Of a stretch of DNA of 64,000 bases, positions 51,981-61,451 are shown one piece after another. The notes under the pieces are model-generated. The model was not told where the DNA came from. It saw only the letters and a program-made list of their open reading frames with translations, and made no database searches. This DNA comes from Fistularia commersonii (taxonomy: Eukaryota > Chordata > Actinopteri > Syngnathiformes > Fistulariidae), in contig JBBMNZ010000021.1 of assembly GCA_037954325.1 (NCBI GenBank), positions 8,191,616 through 8,255,615 of the forward strand, read 5' to 3'. A program made the translations under genes and the position numbers. Position 1 is the first letter of the stretch; the number at the start of each line of letters is the position of its first letter.

Positions 51981-54900
51981 TTTTTTTACATACATGTCTG
52001 TCATTTCAGCATCACACCTCTTGAATAAAAATGTAAGTGGGTGAGAGTGATGGACCCATTTTTAGCCTCTTCAGCATTTGACATCCTGTGGTTGATTTGG
52101 ACATGAATTGGTCTGAGTGAAAGACAGAAAACCAGCTTTTTCCCCATCTTGCTCAGCAGTTATGTTAGAGCTGTTGACTTGGGGGGGGGGAAATGCCTTG
52201 TATACAAACTTTGGATGGTAGCTTATCCCTGTTATTATGGTCATTTTCTGACCCCCTGCTTTTGTTTGCGATCCAGGAACTATTTGGGGTTTTGAGAAAA
52301 ATGCTGTCAAAATTCATGACATGTATTGTATTTATCTTGATTACAACAATACAGTTTGAATAAGTGACAGTTGTTTGCAATCAATATCTGCTGTTTTTTT
52401 TTTAAAAGGAATGCGTTCCTATTTTGCTGAGCAAAATTACCTTCTCTATCAAGAGATAGGTAAATGCCATTAGCAACTAAAACAGAACCCACATAATCAC
52501 TTGAATTTGGATGAAGTAAAATTTGGTAAAATAATTGCAAAAAGCGTACAATGTAGAACACATTTAAAAAATACAAATAAATTGCTTGAAAAGCACCCCA
52601 AGGTTAGCAAGAACCACCTGTAAAACTAGCAAAGAACTTTCAGTTGTTAAGGAGGCAATAAATCAGAATTTAACCCTGTTAAGTGTTTAAGTGTAGCTGA
52701 ATAGAGCGATGAATTTGATGTTGTACAGACAATTACATTTTACCACTGCCAGATCCTGAGGCCAAGACAAACAATTCTGCAAAGTGTTTTGTTCCCATGG
52801 TCCGGGACCTTTACTACCCCCATATTACTCAAAAAGTGGCTAATAATAAATTGATGGATGGAGTGTAAGTAAGTAAACACAATATATCTATTTTAATCAC
52901 AAATTTTTGCATTCCTGAGCTTTCTATTTGCTTACCGCCTACCTCAATCTCTTACCTCAGTTCTCAACCACAGAGCCTATTAATTACACAACAGCATTCC
53001 AAAACAATTTGAATCCATTTATGAGAGTAATGTCCATTAGCTAAGACACATTATCTGTTATCTGATAAATAATGATTCTTTAATTGTCAATAAAAATGTG
53101 ACAATCCTTTCAATGGAGTGATATAATATACTTTTAAAAACACCAAATGCGTTTATATATCAGTTACACATCAGTTATATATCAGTTATATATCAGTTAC
53201 ATTGTCAGACTATCTGTCATTTTCATCTTATGGGGATAGGTCTGGGAATGAGCCATCAAGGAAAGGGCTGAGGATTGAAGATTTGCCAGGGAGATGGAGA
53301 GAGCATCAAATAGGTCTGTGTGAGCACAGATCAATCTCTGCTTCTGCAGAAACTGACAAATGCACCGCTGGGCTAAATCTGAAGTTTAAGTTTGGCTCCC
53401 TGACAACTCATTTGTATAGATTGCTTGTTTAAATTTTTGTAAGAGGAAAGCAAAGCAAACCAAAGTGAAGAAAAGAAAAGAAAAGAAAAGAAAAAATAAA
53501 AAAATAAAAAAAATAAAGAAATAGTAATAAAACAAATGCACTAAAGTAATATCATATGGGAACATACATATATGTATGTATCTATCTATCTATATATATA
53601 TAGATAGATATATATATACTCATAAGCTGAAAGTACATATGTATAAGTATGTATAATTACGATACTTTCAGATAGGTCAAAGTTTAGACAGTTTAGTTAT
53701 GCAACAGTTGATCAAGAAACCTTTGATTATAGATGGTTAACATGAGATGCTGCCTGGGTATAATTCATAATTTCAATTATTAACTTCTGAATAAGAGATG
53801 AAGCAATCACATATGAAAAGGGGGCGCACTAATACAGTGAGCAGAAGTGCAGCTTCATGAAGAGAAAAGGGTTTTTTGTAGAATTCAGCAAATCAGCCAC
53901 TGAAGTGCATATTTCTGCAGTTTAAACAGCTGGCACTTTTCTTTATTAATCTGCCAACACAGTATGCAGGAGATTATTTCCATCTGCACTTCTCCCTATC
54001 AGACATTTAATATTTTTTCATATAAGTGTTATGTCTTTAAATGTATTTTCTATTTCTTTTTACTGTTCAGTGTGTGCATTTTTAAGGGGGCCTGAGCTTT
54101 GCCAGAGGAATTTTAGTTGCTCTTCAGAAAGCAATCAGCATCATAATTACCATCAAATTGCCACTAACCCTAAAACAATTATGTACTTGTCAGTGCATGA
54201 TCTTTTTTCATTTTAAATGAATGCATTACTTTATTCTCCACCCACCTAAATTAAAATCAAAATTATAAAACAATAATAACAGTGACAACAACAACAATAA
54301 TAATAGAAATACTACTACTACTACCAATAGTAAGAATAATACAATAATAAAAAGAGCTTCTTTCTTGACCATTCATATAACCCTTATCATACTGTTATGT
54401 GCATTCAAAATCTACTGAATGTGCCAAGGAATAGAAAAGAAATAGAAAGTTCACCATCTGAACCCACAGAAGCACAAAAGAACTTGGAATAAAAAAAGTC
54501 CATCCTCAAAAAGAAACACAGAAGTACCGAATAGGTTTTATTTCCATGCTTTGAATTTTAATTTATATGTATCACAAAATTCATCAAGTCGTAGTCCCTA
54601 CCTTTCACTGTGATGGATACCCCCATCAGGGCCTCCCGCAAGGCACTTCTCTTCCTCCATTTTCCTTCCTCTGTGTTGTAGATCTCCACTGCCTTCAGGG
54701 GAGTCTGGTCCTCCCCAACTCCGCCTACCACAAGGATCTGCTTCCCCAAGACTGCTACGGCTGCACCAGCTCGAGGGCTGGGCATGGGGGGCAAGCTTAT
54801 CCACCGGTCTCCCTGTAAACAACAACTTAAACTCAATATTTGCAAAAAATAACTTTTCAAAGTGTCTTTGGGAGTGTTTGGCAATGTTTCAATTACTGTT

Positions 54901-55453
54901 GGAGCATAGCCAGAGTGGCTTTTACATTTTTTGAACATTTATTTATTTGTTTTACATTTTCTAGTAAAACAAACACAGCAAGACAAGCAAGATATTTCTT
55001 TTGAACATCTTGATGGATTATTACTATTGCACTCACATTACTATAATACAGCAGATATAGTGTCTAAGCTGACGTTAAGTACCTCAGGGGAATAAAGCTC
55101 CAAGGTTGGGCAAGGTCTCCCTGCAGCGTCACAACCCCCCAGCATGTACATATGGCCCCCCACCTCAGATAAAGTGTGGTAGACACGGCCACAGGGCAGC
55201 CGAGCCAGGCTCTGCCAGTGAAATTCGTGGGCTGGAGGAATTGCCATTGCGTCAGAGGAGGTCCAGAGTCATAGAGAACTGATGGAGCAAAGTTGAATAT
55301 GGAGGTGTGGGAGACTGAAGATTGAGCGCCTTGGGAGGAGGATGGGTTTTAAGGGATAGGTGAAGTGAAAGTAAGTGGTGGGAGTGTTGGATTAATTAAA
55401 GGCCAGGCTAAATGCTCCTCCCTCGGGGACGAAGCACTGCCTTGTGCAAGATC
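31970..55453 (-). CDS. klhdc8a: klhdc8a, kelch-domain protein 8A-like; residues 1-339 secure
   Basis: KLHDC8A is a kelch-repeat protein thought to fold as a seven-bladed propeller; its biochemical role is poorly known. Secure coding exons: 55083-55247, 54602-54812, 51020-51190, 50252-50470, 41276-41377, 39856-40004. They join in phase to 339 residues. Each blade shows the Gly-Gly doublet after a hydrophobic strand (MYMLGGCD, ILVVGGVGED, LAVGGMGAD, FVAGGRQ, LCLLGGLRQ, MIVAGGLG, LLVVGGVNQ) and paired Tyr/Trp residues. EEGKWRKRSALREALMGVSI and VAGGLG/VGGVNQ favour the 8A over the 8B paralogue. Human KLHDC8A is about 350 residues, so only about 11-14 codons remain unplaced; 31970-32020 is a weak candidate. 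The assignment to 8A rather than 8B rests on recalled similarity. Confidence 0.85.
33517..33531 (-). promoter_or_regulatory. CTCF-like motif, opposite orientation
   Basis: The minus strand reads TCAGTAGATGGCAGT, 14 of 15 positions of the CTCF core consensus. With the plus-strand motif 1.4 kb away it forms a divergent pair. Confidence 0.45.
34201..34545 (-). pseudogene. Decayed coding-like stretch, unidentified
   Basis: On the minus strand one frame reads AHEILYVKEEEYL, stop, then RLMSHEFLSSIQPSFKKDLV and AMVGNIGNTGRFLLTASRLY; a second frame reads LLDPIDTATYSEAKTEAHGG. An acceptor-like TTGGCAG precedes the first. The amino-acid texture looks protein-like but the frame is broken and I do not recognise the family. 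It could be a processed or unitary pseudogene, a transposon piece, or chance. Confidence 0.25.
34925..34939 (+). promoter_or_regulatory. CTCF-like motif
   Basis: CCACTAGAGGGCAGT matches all 15 positions of the vertebrate CTCF core consensus CCASYAGRKGGCRSY. It lies in intergenic/intronic DNA between slc41a1 and the secure klhdc8a exons. Occupancy cannot be judged from sequence. Confidence 0.55.
37369..37428. repeat. (TG)n microsatellite
   Basis: About 29 TG units with one CG interruption, in the presumed last klhdc8a intron. Confidence 0.95.
39284..39442. repeat. Compound tetranucleotide repeat TATC-TGTC-CGTC
   Basis: Four to five TATC units, then about 21 TGTC, then about 14 CGTC: three pure blocks in order. 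Open in several frames, but this follows from the 4-bp period and is not coding evidence. Confidence 0.95.
39856..40004 (-). CDS. klhdc8a: klhdc8a exon, residues 290-339
   Basis: 149 bp, phase 1 in and phase 0 out. It reads HEPSALNTVEGFHPQKKKWE, RLAPMVSPRCSASSIIIRDR, LLVVGGVNQ, with donor CAG|GTAAAC. In mammals VGGVNQ is followed by a short final exon of about 14 codons. Reading through the donor gives Val-Asn-stop, which could end an unspliced form. The acceptor sits beside a CA/TG repeat. Confidence 0.92.
40008..40074. repeat. Imperfect (CA)n beside a klhdc8a acceptor
   Basis: Starts 4 bp from the exon boundary at 40004; on the transcribed strand it is UG-rich. Confidence 0.9.
40963..41082. 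mobile_element. Palindromic MITE-like repeat
   Basis: The outer 24 bp (40963-40986) are a perfect inverted repeat of 41059-41082. Inside, 40975-40989 and 40995-41009 form a perfect 15-bp hairpin with a 5-nt loop, and a second similar hairpin follows. No clear target duplication was seen, so the class is unknown. Confidence 0.55.
41276..41377 (-). CDS. klhdc8a: klhdc8a exon, residues 256-289
   Basis: 102 bp, phase 1 in and out. It reads AWLKSEETVAMKTKRADFAA, AFLRGRMIVAGGL. Acceptor CACACAG, donor CTCG|GTAAGG. The KRADF...VAGGLG pattern is characteristic of the KLHDC8 family. The upstream intron (about 8.9 kb) contains the large LINE. Confidence 0.93.
43070..43141. repeat. (TA)n tract at the 3' end of the LINE
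   Basis: About 60 bp of TA directly abutting the large LINE. Confidence 0.95.
43143..46212 (-). mobile_element. Near full-length RTE-like LINE with endonuclease and reverse transcriptase relics
   Basis: Read 5' to 3' on the minus strand it starts with the typical leader (CCAGTGTCTCCCTGTGTGGG, then CCCGGATAAATGCAGAGGGT), followed by an apurinic endonuclease-type domain (MDILCVQETRWEG; VVSGYAPQVG; VIGADINGHVG) and a reverse transcriptase (EICEQQYGFMP-type, HQGSALSPFLFAVVMD, MFADDIVICSES). The catalytic Ala-Asp-Asp is intact, but the frame is split into at least seven pieces. Length about 3.07 kb. RTE/BovB-type placement is from the single EN-RT architecture and is moderately sure. It lies in a klhdc8a intron, between TA repeats. 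Confidence 0.85.
43344..44726 (-). pseudogene. Broken LINE reverse transcriptase
   Basis: Frames 44726-44433, 44337-44146, 44010-43591 and 43655-43344 are successive parts of one reverse transcriptase: MKSGKAVGIDDIPVKVW, EQQYGFMPRQSTTDAVSALR, HQGSALSPFLFAVVMDRLTD, FADDIVICSESREQVEENLE, and the C-terminal VRPAMLYGLETL and MLRYFLGVTRMDRSG. Shifts and small gaps between them show it is inactive. Confidence 0.8.
45451..46256 (-). pseudogene. Broken LINE endonuclease domain
   Basis: Two frames, 46256-45777 and 45729-45451, carry collinear parts of an exonuclease/endonuclease/phosphatase-fold domain: the Glu of VQETRW and the Asp-x-Asn of GADINGH are recognisable metal-binding residues. The frames are shifted near 45730-45780. 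Vertebrate copies of this domain are often mis-annotated as craniofacial development protein 2. Confidence 0.75.
46213..46252. repeat. (TA)n tract at the 5' end of the LINE
   Basis: About 40 bp of TA immediately beyond the LINE leader sequence. Confidence 0.95.
48622..48681. repeat. (TG)n microsatellite
   Basis: About 30 perfect units in a klhdc8a intron. Confidence 0.95.
50252..50470 (-). CDS. klhdc8a: klhdc8a exon, residues 183-255
   Basis: 219 bp, phase 1 in and out. It reads GRQCKRPVKAFEMYDADTRS, WTSLPMMTCKRSYAGVIWDT, AGRLCLLGGLRQGGGHQSSK, FTSNVHIFDTNQ. Acceptor TCGTAG, donor CAAG|GTATGG. It covers kelch blades 4-5. Confidence 0.93.
51020..51190 (-). CDS. klhdc8a: klhdc8a exon, residues 126-182
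   Basis: 171 bp, phase 1 in and out. It reads LDGRALAVGGMGADLLPRNI, LQQYDLRKDVWALLPPMPTP, RYDANIHLVDNKLFVA. Donor GCAG|GTAAAC. The acceptor, GGTTGAG, has almost no pyrimidine tract and is directly preceded by a (TG)n-type repeat. Confidence 0.92.
51198..51288. repeat. Imperfect (CA)n abutting a klhdc8a acceptor
   Basis: Begins 8 bp from the exon start at 51190. On the transcribed strand the intron ends in UG repeats with GCGC interruptions, in place of a pyrimidine tract. Confidence 0.95.
51594..51951. mobile_element. Non-autonomous Tc1/mariner element
   Basis: 358 bp with ends CACTGCTCAAAAAAATAAAG and, reversed, the same word with two changes; TA on both sides. This terminal sequence is a very common fish and vertebrate Tc1/mariner MITE end. 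It has no open frame of note. It sits between two (TA)n tracts in a klhdc8a intron. Confidence 0.85.
53155..53200. repeat. Short tandem repeat of about 12 bp
   Basis: Four copies of an ATCAGTTATAT-type unit. Confidence 0.8.
54602..54812 (-). CDS. klhdc8a: klhdc8a exon, residues 56-125
   Basis: 211 bp, phase 0 in and phase 1 out. It begins GDRWISLPPMPSPRAGAAVA and continues VLGKQILVVGGVGEDQTPLK, AVEIYNTEEGKWRKRSALRE, ALMGVSITVK. Acceptor TTTACAG, donor AAAG|GTAGGG. It covers kelch blade 2 and the start of blade 3. Confidence 0.93.
55083..55453 (-). CDS. klhdc8a: klhdc8a exon with start codon (coding 55083-55247)
   Basis: Encodes residues 1-55: MAIPPAHEFHWQSLARLPCG, RVYHTLSEVGGHMYMLGGCD, then AAGRPCPTLELYSPE, with donor GAG|GTACTT in phase 0. 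This is kelch blade 1. The 5' UTR runs about 206 nt to a strong acceptor (pyrimidine-rich, ending TTTTCCAG) at 55454-55455, so a further noncoding first exon lies upstream. Confidence 0.9.
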
Positions 55454-56698
55454 CTGGAAAAGAAGAAAAAAGTAGAAATTAAAATGTTGGAAATAGCAAT
55501 GTTGTTTGTCTTATTTATTTTTCTTTTTGCTATTTTTTATTTTTGAGTAAAAAGAATCCAAGATACATGAAACATAAAATTATATACACCTGGAACATCC
55601 ATATCACCAGTCATTACCAATGACAACCCAGTTCCTTGTACAGTCAAGGTTTTCCCAACTTTCAAGTTATGTCAAAAGGAATGTGGAACAACTTAAAATA
55701 AATAAATGGATAAGAAACTCACATGAGGCCCTCATAGTGTGAAATGCAATTTACCATACGATTAAATCAATATTAATAATGAAGATCAAAAAAAAAGCAA
55801 TCATTAAAAATACATAGGCAAGCGTTTACCAATGATTTATACTGTTTGCAGTTATGAGGGAAACATTTCCTTCTAATGGGACTTTATACTTATATTTCAC
55901 AATTAAATGTTCAAAGGCACAGACGGGTACTGAGTGTCTAATAAAATATCTGGAACTTTAAACTCTTGGGCATATATTCAGTTGGAAGCAGGTGTCACAT
56001 TAACAGTTTATTAGGCACAGATTAAGTGCCCTAGGCTTAAACTAGCCAAAAATTTCCTAGATGGGTCACTCATGGGTCAAGGGAGCTATGTTGCATCCAA
56101 AATTAAGAGCTGACAGTGTAAACAAAAACTTTGCCAGAAAATGACCAGATTATCTTTAGGATTAAAAGTAAAAAGGAAGTAAAAAAAAAAACTCTGGATT
56201 TTTGTATGTTTACAGTGGGTCTCTGGGCCCTGTCAGATGTAGTCAGCCTGGAGGGACGTAGTCTAAGGATGGACCTTATTTGGCTGGTTAGATCTCAGCT
56301 TTGTAACTCAGAAAAACTTCCTCATTTCTATGGTTTGGGCTAAAATCATTCAGTGTGTAGATGAACAGCCAAAGAATCATGAAGCAGGAATAAGGGGTAG
56401 CTCTTAGTGTTGGCAGCCACAGTATTTGATTGGAATACCATTCATGAAAATAAACTTAGATCTTTTCAAATGTAAAATACAAAATAAATACATACATATG
56501 AAAATAAAACAGAACAAAACAAAAACACCAGTTTTAAAATGCCTTGGGGGGATAGAAAATCCCACCTTCAGCCTGTCATCTTCATTTTGAAAGGTCTGCG
56601 TACTTAACTTTCCTGATTTTTTTTTTTGTGCATCTCTAAAAACGTAAAATCTCGGATATTATAAACATGGACTGCAAGTCACTGCTTACCTACCTTTC

Positions 56699-56990
56699 CT
56701 TTTAAGAGTTCACCACTTTGCCTGAGTGGAAGTGAGTCCTCCATGCTTGAATGATGAGCTGCAGCTGTATTCTAGCAGAACTAAACCGACATCTTTCAGT
56801 CACTCCCTGTGCTGTTCTGATGTTGGGCGCTGCTGTTTTTTCCTGTGTCATCCCTCGGGAGATTTCTGCTTCCTGCGTGTAACCCACTTCTACGCCTCTG
56901 TACGGATTCCGATGAGGAACGGGGGAGGAAGTGTGCCATTGACACTGGAGGAATTATCCAGAATAAACCCACGGAGCACAGCAAAGCTAA
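56699..56990 (-). other. Possible noncoding first exon of klhdc8a
   Basis: A strong donor, AAAG|GTAGGTAAG, lies at 56698/56699 on the minus strand, about 1.2 kb upstream of the acceptor at 55454, and the sequence 5' of it is moderately GC-rich. No core promoter element was recognised. This is only a candidate from splice-site strength and position. Confidence 0.25.
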
Positions 56991-57430
56991 CTCTTCACTA
57001 TATCACCTTAAATGCACCTTGTATCAAAGCTGTTCATGTCACAAAGGGAGAAGTAACACTCCTCATTATTGTCAAAAGTCAGCTGTGCTTTGAGGAGGAT
57101 ACAGGGGCACTTGTGTAAAAATGGGAGTGAGTGTTAAAATACTCAGTCTCTCTGCAGTTCATCTTTTGAAGATCCAAATTATCCTTTTAACACAAACCTC
57201 CCTCCCAGCATCCAAAATGCCACCATATCCCTTTTCCCTCCCTTGCTGCTGGTTTCTCTGTTTTACTTGGATGTTTTATCTTCCTGTCCTACCTTTGATC
57301 ATCCCACAGAGGAAGAATAAAGGATAGAGCGTGATAGAGGACAATCCTTCAGAATACATTCGCCCCATTTTAATGCGGTGGTTGGTTGCCATGGCAACGG
57401 TTGGGATTTTTTTCCCCCAAGTGGGTTTGC

Positions 57431-57459
<29 letters not shown>
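57431..57459. repeat. Homopolymer of 29 T
   Basis: Uninterrupted T run; on the minus strand an A29 tract. No retrogene or SINE body was recognised beside it. Confidence 0.95.
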
Positions 57460-57462
<3 letters not shown>

Positions 57463-57621
57463 TTACGCTTCAATAGCTGTTAATAATGGCTTATGAAAAA
57501 AAGATGAAAAAAATAAACGATCTGAACCATGTGATCCCCCATAGGCTGACCCCGGTTGGCGTGCACTTGCTAACAAGACAGGATAGATCACTCTCTCTCA
57601 CTTTATCCCTTGGCCTGACTA

Positions 57622-57646
57622 ACAGATTGCAATAATTGCAATCTGT
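57622..57646. repeat. Perfect 25-bp palindrome
   Basis: ACAGATTGCAAT, one A, then the exact complement. Each arm ends in ATTGCAAT, a C/EBP-like half-site arrangement. Confidence 0.85.
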
Positions 57647-57791
57647 AACTGATTTGGTTCACCACTTCATTTTTTTAATTAACTGCTTGAACAGCTTGAG
57701 ATCAACAGTAACCCCACTAGCATCATCTCAAGTCATTTACAATCAGCATGTCTTTAACTTGAAACTTTTAATGAGGTTGTGAAGTAACTCT

Positions 57792-57814
57792 CCCCTGCTC
57801 CTTCTGAGCAGGGG
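57792..57814. repeat. 9-bp GC-rich hairpin, 5-nt loop
   Basis: CCCCTGCTC and GAGCAGGGG around CTTCT, perfect arms. Confidence 0.85.
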
Positions 57815-59707
57815 ATGTCCCTAAACATAAATCTTCATTCATTAAATGATGCATTATGAAGTGAATAATAATCAAATATCATCGCTCACCAGTGATTAGT
57901 AACATATAAACCTTCTAAACAAGACTGAATAAATATATACATGGATGATAATGAACAAGCTGTTGATAAGGCTGTAAACTGAACTCAGTTTGTTGGTTTT
58001 TGCTTATGGTTGTTAAATACATGAATATGCAAATACCTAGATTACAAATCTAACCTGAAGCCAAAGCAAAAATCCAGCCCGTAATAACATTTGATCCAAC
58101 AAATTGGAATATCTGCGATGACTAAACTGGATCCAAATACACAGCCATTTTATCTAATCCTTATTAATCAAACCTGGAGGCATTACTTTTCCCCAGTAAA
58201 CACTGACACAAGAGAAACAGGCTGAATGCTCACTCCTGTCATGAAATATTACCAATTCCTCCAATGTTGTTGGGTATTTACTCTCATTCTCTGTCATGAA
58301 AATATGATATAGTAATGATGGTAACAATTGCAATTTTCTAATGAATTTTCTAATAAAACTTTCCGTACAGCCTGAAACTATTGCAAGTCTAAGTCTAACT
58401 GTCATCTGATTATATAGAAGCACACTTCCATGATTTAACAAGATTTTATAAAATGATTCATAGCTCATCTAGAAGCTGAATGCGGGCAAATGTTAAACTA
58501 ATGTGCATGATATATCATTCCAAGCATGTTGACTATATTACTATAGTTCCATTCTTTTAGTTTTAACATGTTGGCTTTTTCTGCTATTTCTCAATCATCT
58601 TTTGGGAACCCCCTTGATTTAAGATTATATGAACAAGAAAAGCTTTGGATTCTCTTTTAGACATTGTCTACTTATAAAGGTAATATAACAAACAGGTACC
58701 AAGATGAGGCTTGTTGAAATTAGTTACTCTGACTAGAGGACAGCTTCAGTAGCCAATGTGACAGTTGCTTTTCCGGGAGAAAAGCCTAACTATTTGTGCA
58801 TTCTTAAGGCCAGTTAGGGTGTCATCTACAACCGAATCAAACCAAACCAATCAAACACAACTGCAGTTACAAGGACAAAGACTAATGCCTGCTTGATTCA
58901 AATCCACTCTGTACACATCTGCCATGTCTTGCAGTTATTAACAATCAAGCTTTTTTTTCTCCCCTGCTTACTCACCAGAGAGGAACACAGGGCAAAACAG
59001 AAATAGATCAAGTGAAGATAAAACTAAATGAGTTGACACGACCTGGTACCGTTACTGTGAAATAAACACTTGACAATATTTGACCCCAAACCTGTGAAAC
59101 TCAGTACAAAATATCTTACAATTCTGTGACATTTGATAAGAAAATAGATACTCAGGTACCACAGAAAGAAAGTCACTTCTGAGGAAGACTTGCATCTAAG
59201 TTGTTGCTGTTTAGTTCCCAACAAGTAGCTGCTGCCTTTGCATTTCCCCTAAATTGTGTGCATGTTATCAAGGCTGCTAAAAGAAAGAGGGATTTGAGGA
59301 TTGTAATCCTTGTACAATATTTCAAAGGTCAATGATAAATCCTCTTGGATACGGACTTCCAGCTGAGAATGGGATCCCCTCCAGGAGAAAGATGATGGCA
59401 CTTTAATACTTTTTTTTGCTGCCTCAGGGAATCATTACATTGTAATCATTAGCCATTTTCTCACTTATCTTGTATTATCCGGATATCTGCATTTCCAGAT
59501 TCAGTACAAACCAGTTAAATGTGCTAAATCATCTACTGATCATGGTCCTTCCTTAGAGTCCAAAACATTTTTTCCTGCATAAAGATATACTTTGTCCAGA
59601 TTTAATTTAATGCTGCATGTTTGTGACACTTTGGCAAAGCGAAAGGGCAAATTTAACAAAGCACTGGCATCAGACGCACACACCACTCTAGTCAGCTATA
59701 GCACATC

Positions 59708-60135
59708 ATGATCCATGGAGATTCCTGTCTAACCTCATCTGTCAGCCCGTCCATTACCACTGCAAACAAGAAGGGGCTCAGAGCTGATCCCTGATGAGGT
59801 GCAACCTCCACCTTGAACTTGTCTGTTACACCTACAGAACACCTCAACACTGTCTCACAGCTAGCATACATGTCCTGCACCAGTCTTACATACTTCTTTG
59901 CCACTCCAGAATTCCTCATTCAATACCAGAATTCCCCGCACCTAGTCGTATGCTTTTTCTAGGTCTACAAAAGCGCAATGCTGCTCTGACCTTCTCTGTA
60001 CTTCTGTATAAGCATTCTCAAAGTGAATACTGCATCTGAAATACTCTTTCTAGACATGAAGCCATACTGCTGCTTACAAATGCTGATTTCTGCTCTCAGT
60101 TTAGTTTCCACAACTCATTCCCCTAACTTTATTGT
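59708..60135 (-). mobile_element. RTE-like LINE fragment
   Basis: Minus orientation; corresponds to about 43905-44345 of the large LINE (HQGSALSPFLFAVVMDGLTD readable at 59735-59815). Truncated at both ends and carrying stops. Confidence 0.8.
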
Positions 60136-60239
60136 ACTCTACTCTTAGTTTTGTTTATGTTGCTTTTCACCTATGTTATGGTTAACATAGGTAACAAATA
60201 GTTATTATGGAACTGAGTGGAAAGTACTTTGAAAACATT

Positions 60240-60790
60240 CTGAAAGAACTACTGTCAAAATGCAGTAGAAAAAGCGCAGCTGCAGAGGTGGAGCCTGTGA
60301 ATGAGCCTGAAACTGAGCCATCTTACACAGACACTCGAAGAGAAACAATATAACCAGCAGTGACCCAGCCCCAAGCAGCTGAACATGTTTCTCCTGCTAG
60401 GACAGTGGAGCGAGCTGGATCTCCTTAGAGTCCAATAAAGTCAATGGTATTCCACAATACTAAAGAGAATGAATATCCTGTTTCTGCCATGAACTATGCT
60501 AATCCACCAGAAGTGCAACGAATGGTTGTAGTACATTTGGTAAGACAGACTTTGACACATGGCAAAATGGTGTTGAGCTCATTTACAGGAGTCCAGCTCT
60601 GTCTGACTTGCATCTTTCCAGGAAGATACCGGCAGCTAATGTGGTGAAGCTCTTGGGCCGAAAAGCCATGCCAGCCGACTACCCGAGCTCTTAGACTCAG
60701 CCTTTGGAGCTGTGGAGGATGGAGATGAGTTTTTGCTGTGTTTGCTTCAAGATTCTGATGAGAAGCCATACATATTTAAAAGTAGGATCT
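60240..60790 (+). pseudogene. gag-like (Ma/PNMA-type) LTR retrotransposon relic
   Basis: Plus-strand frames give an acidic Glu-rich start (60280-60340), then ANVVKLLGRKAMPADYP and, in another frame, LLDSAFGAVEDGDEF, which resemble the Gypsy-type gag / PNMA capsid N-lobe region of fish. Stops and at least one shift break it. No LTRs or pol were recognised around it. Family call is from memory; it could alternatively be a decayed domesticated PNMA-like gene. Confidence 0.45.
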
Positions 60791-61451
60791 GAATAAGAAC
60801 CTATGGTGGACAGCGACTGAAAACAAAATTTAAACAGAGCTCAATTTAGATGCTGAACTAAATAAGTTTATGGAAGAATAAGAAATTCATACATGTTTGT
60901 AGTAAGTGCTACAATTCTTTTAGTGGGAGCCCCTATACGGATCAGGCATAGAGGTCATAGTTATCCTTGCAGTTTCTGAAACAGGAAGGTAGTTTTAGAG
61001 GGTGGGGTTGTTACTCCACACCCAACTTGGAGGACCAGGTGTTTCCATTTTACCTAGCTCTTCATCTGAAACAAGTGCTGCATGGCTGAACATTACAGGG
61101 ACCTGGACTCCAGGTATGCTGCCATTGTGTTCAGGATCATTAAGACACGCAAGCCCCACCACCACATCGAGGCAACAACACAAAAGCAAAGGACAACACA
61201 ATTTTATGCTGGCCAAATAGTGTAGTGCTCAGTGATTTAGAATCTAGATGAGCAATGAACAGTAAGGAAGGGTAAAGAGAAAACTACTGGCCCAGTTACA
61301 CACATGACTTTACCTTTAAGTCAAGTGTGCAACTGGTCAGCTTGTAATGCAGGTTTGAGAAAATTTTCTTACAGAAGTGCAACTCCCAAATCAAATCTGT
61401 ATTGCACCGATCAGATGGGAAATCTCGTGAAAATATTAGCCATCAGTAAGA

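Larger units (their letters stand above)
51289..54601. other. klhdc8a intron (remainder)
   Basis: TA tracts at about 51500-51590 and 51950-51975 flank the Tc1/mariner MITE; an AAAAG-rich tract (53470-53520), a GATA/TATA palindromic patch (53570-53620) and an AAT/ACT patch (54270-54350) follow. No gene seen. Confidence 0.7.
55454..59707. other. Upstream of klhdc8a
   Basis: Possible noncoding exon at 56699-56990, the T29 run and two short palindromes. No other gene recognised. Confidence 0.6.
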
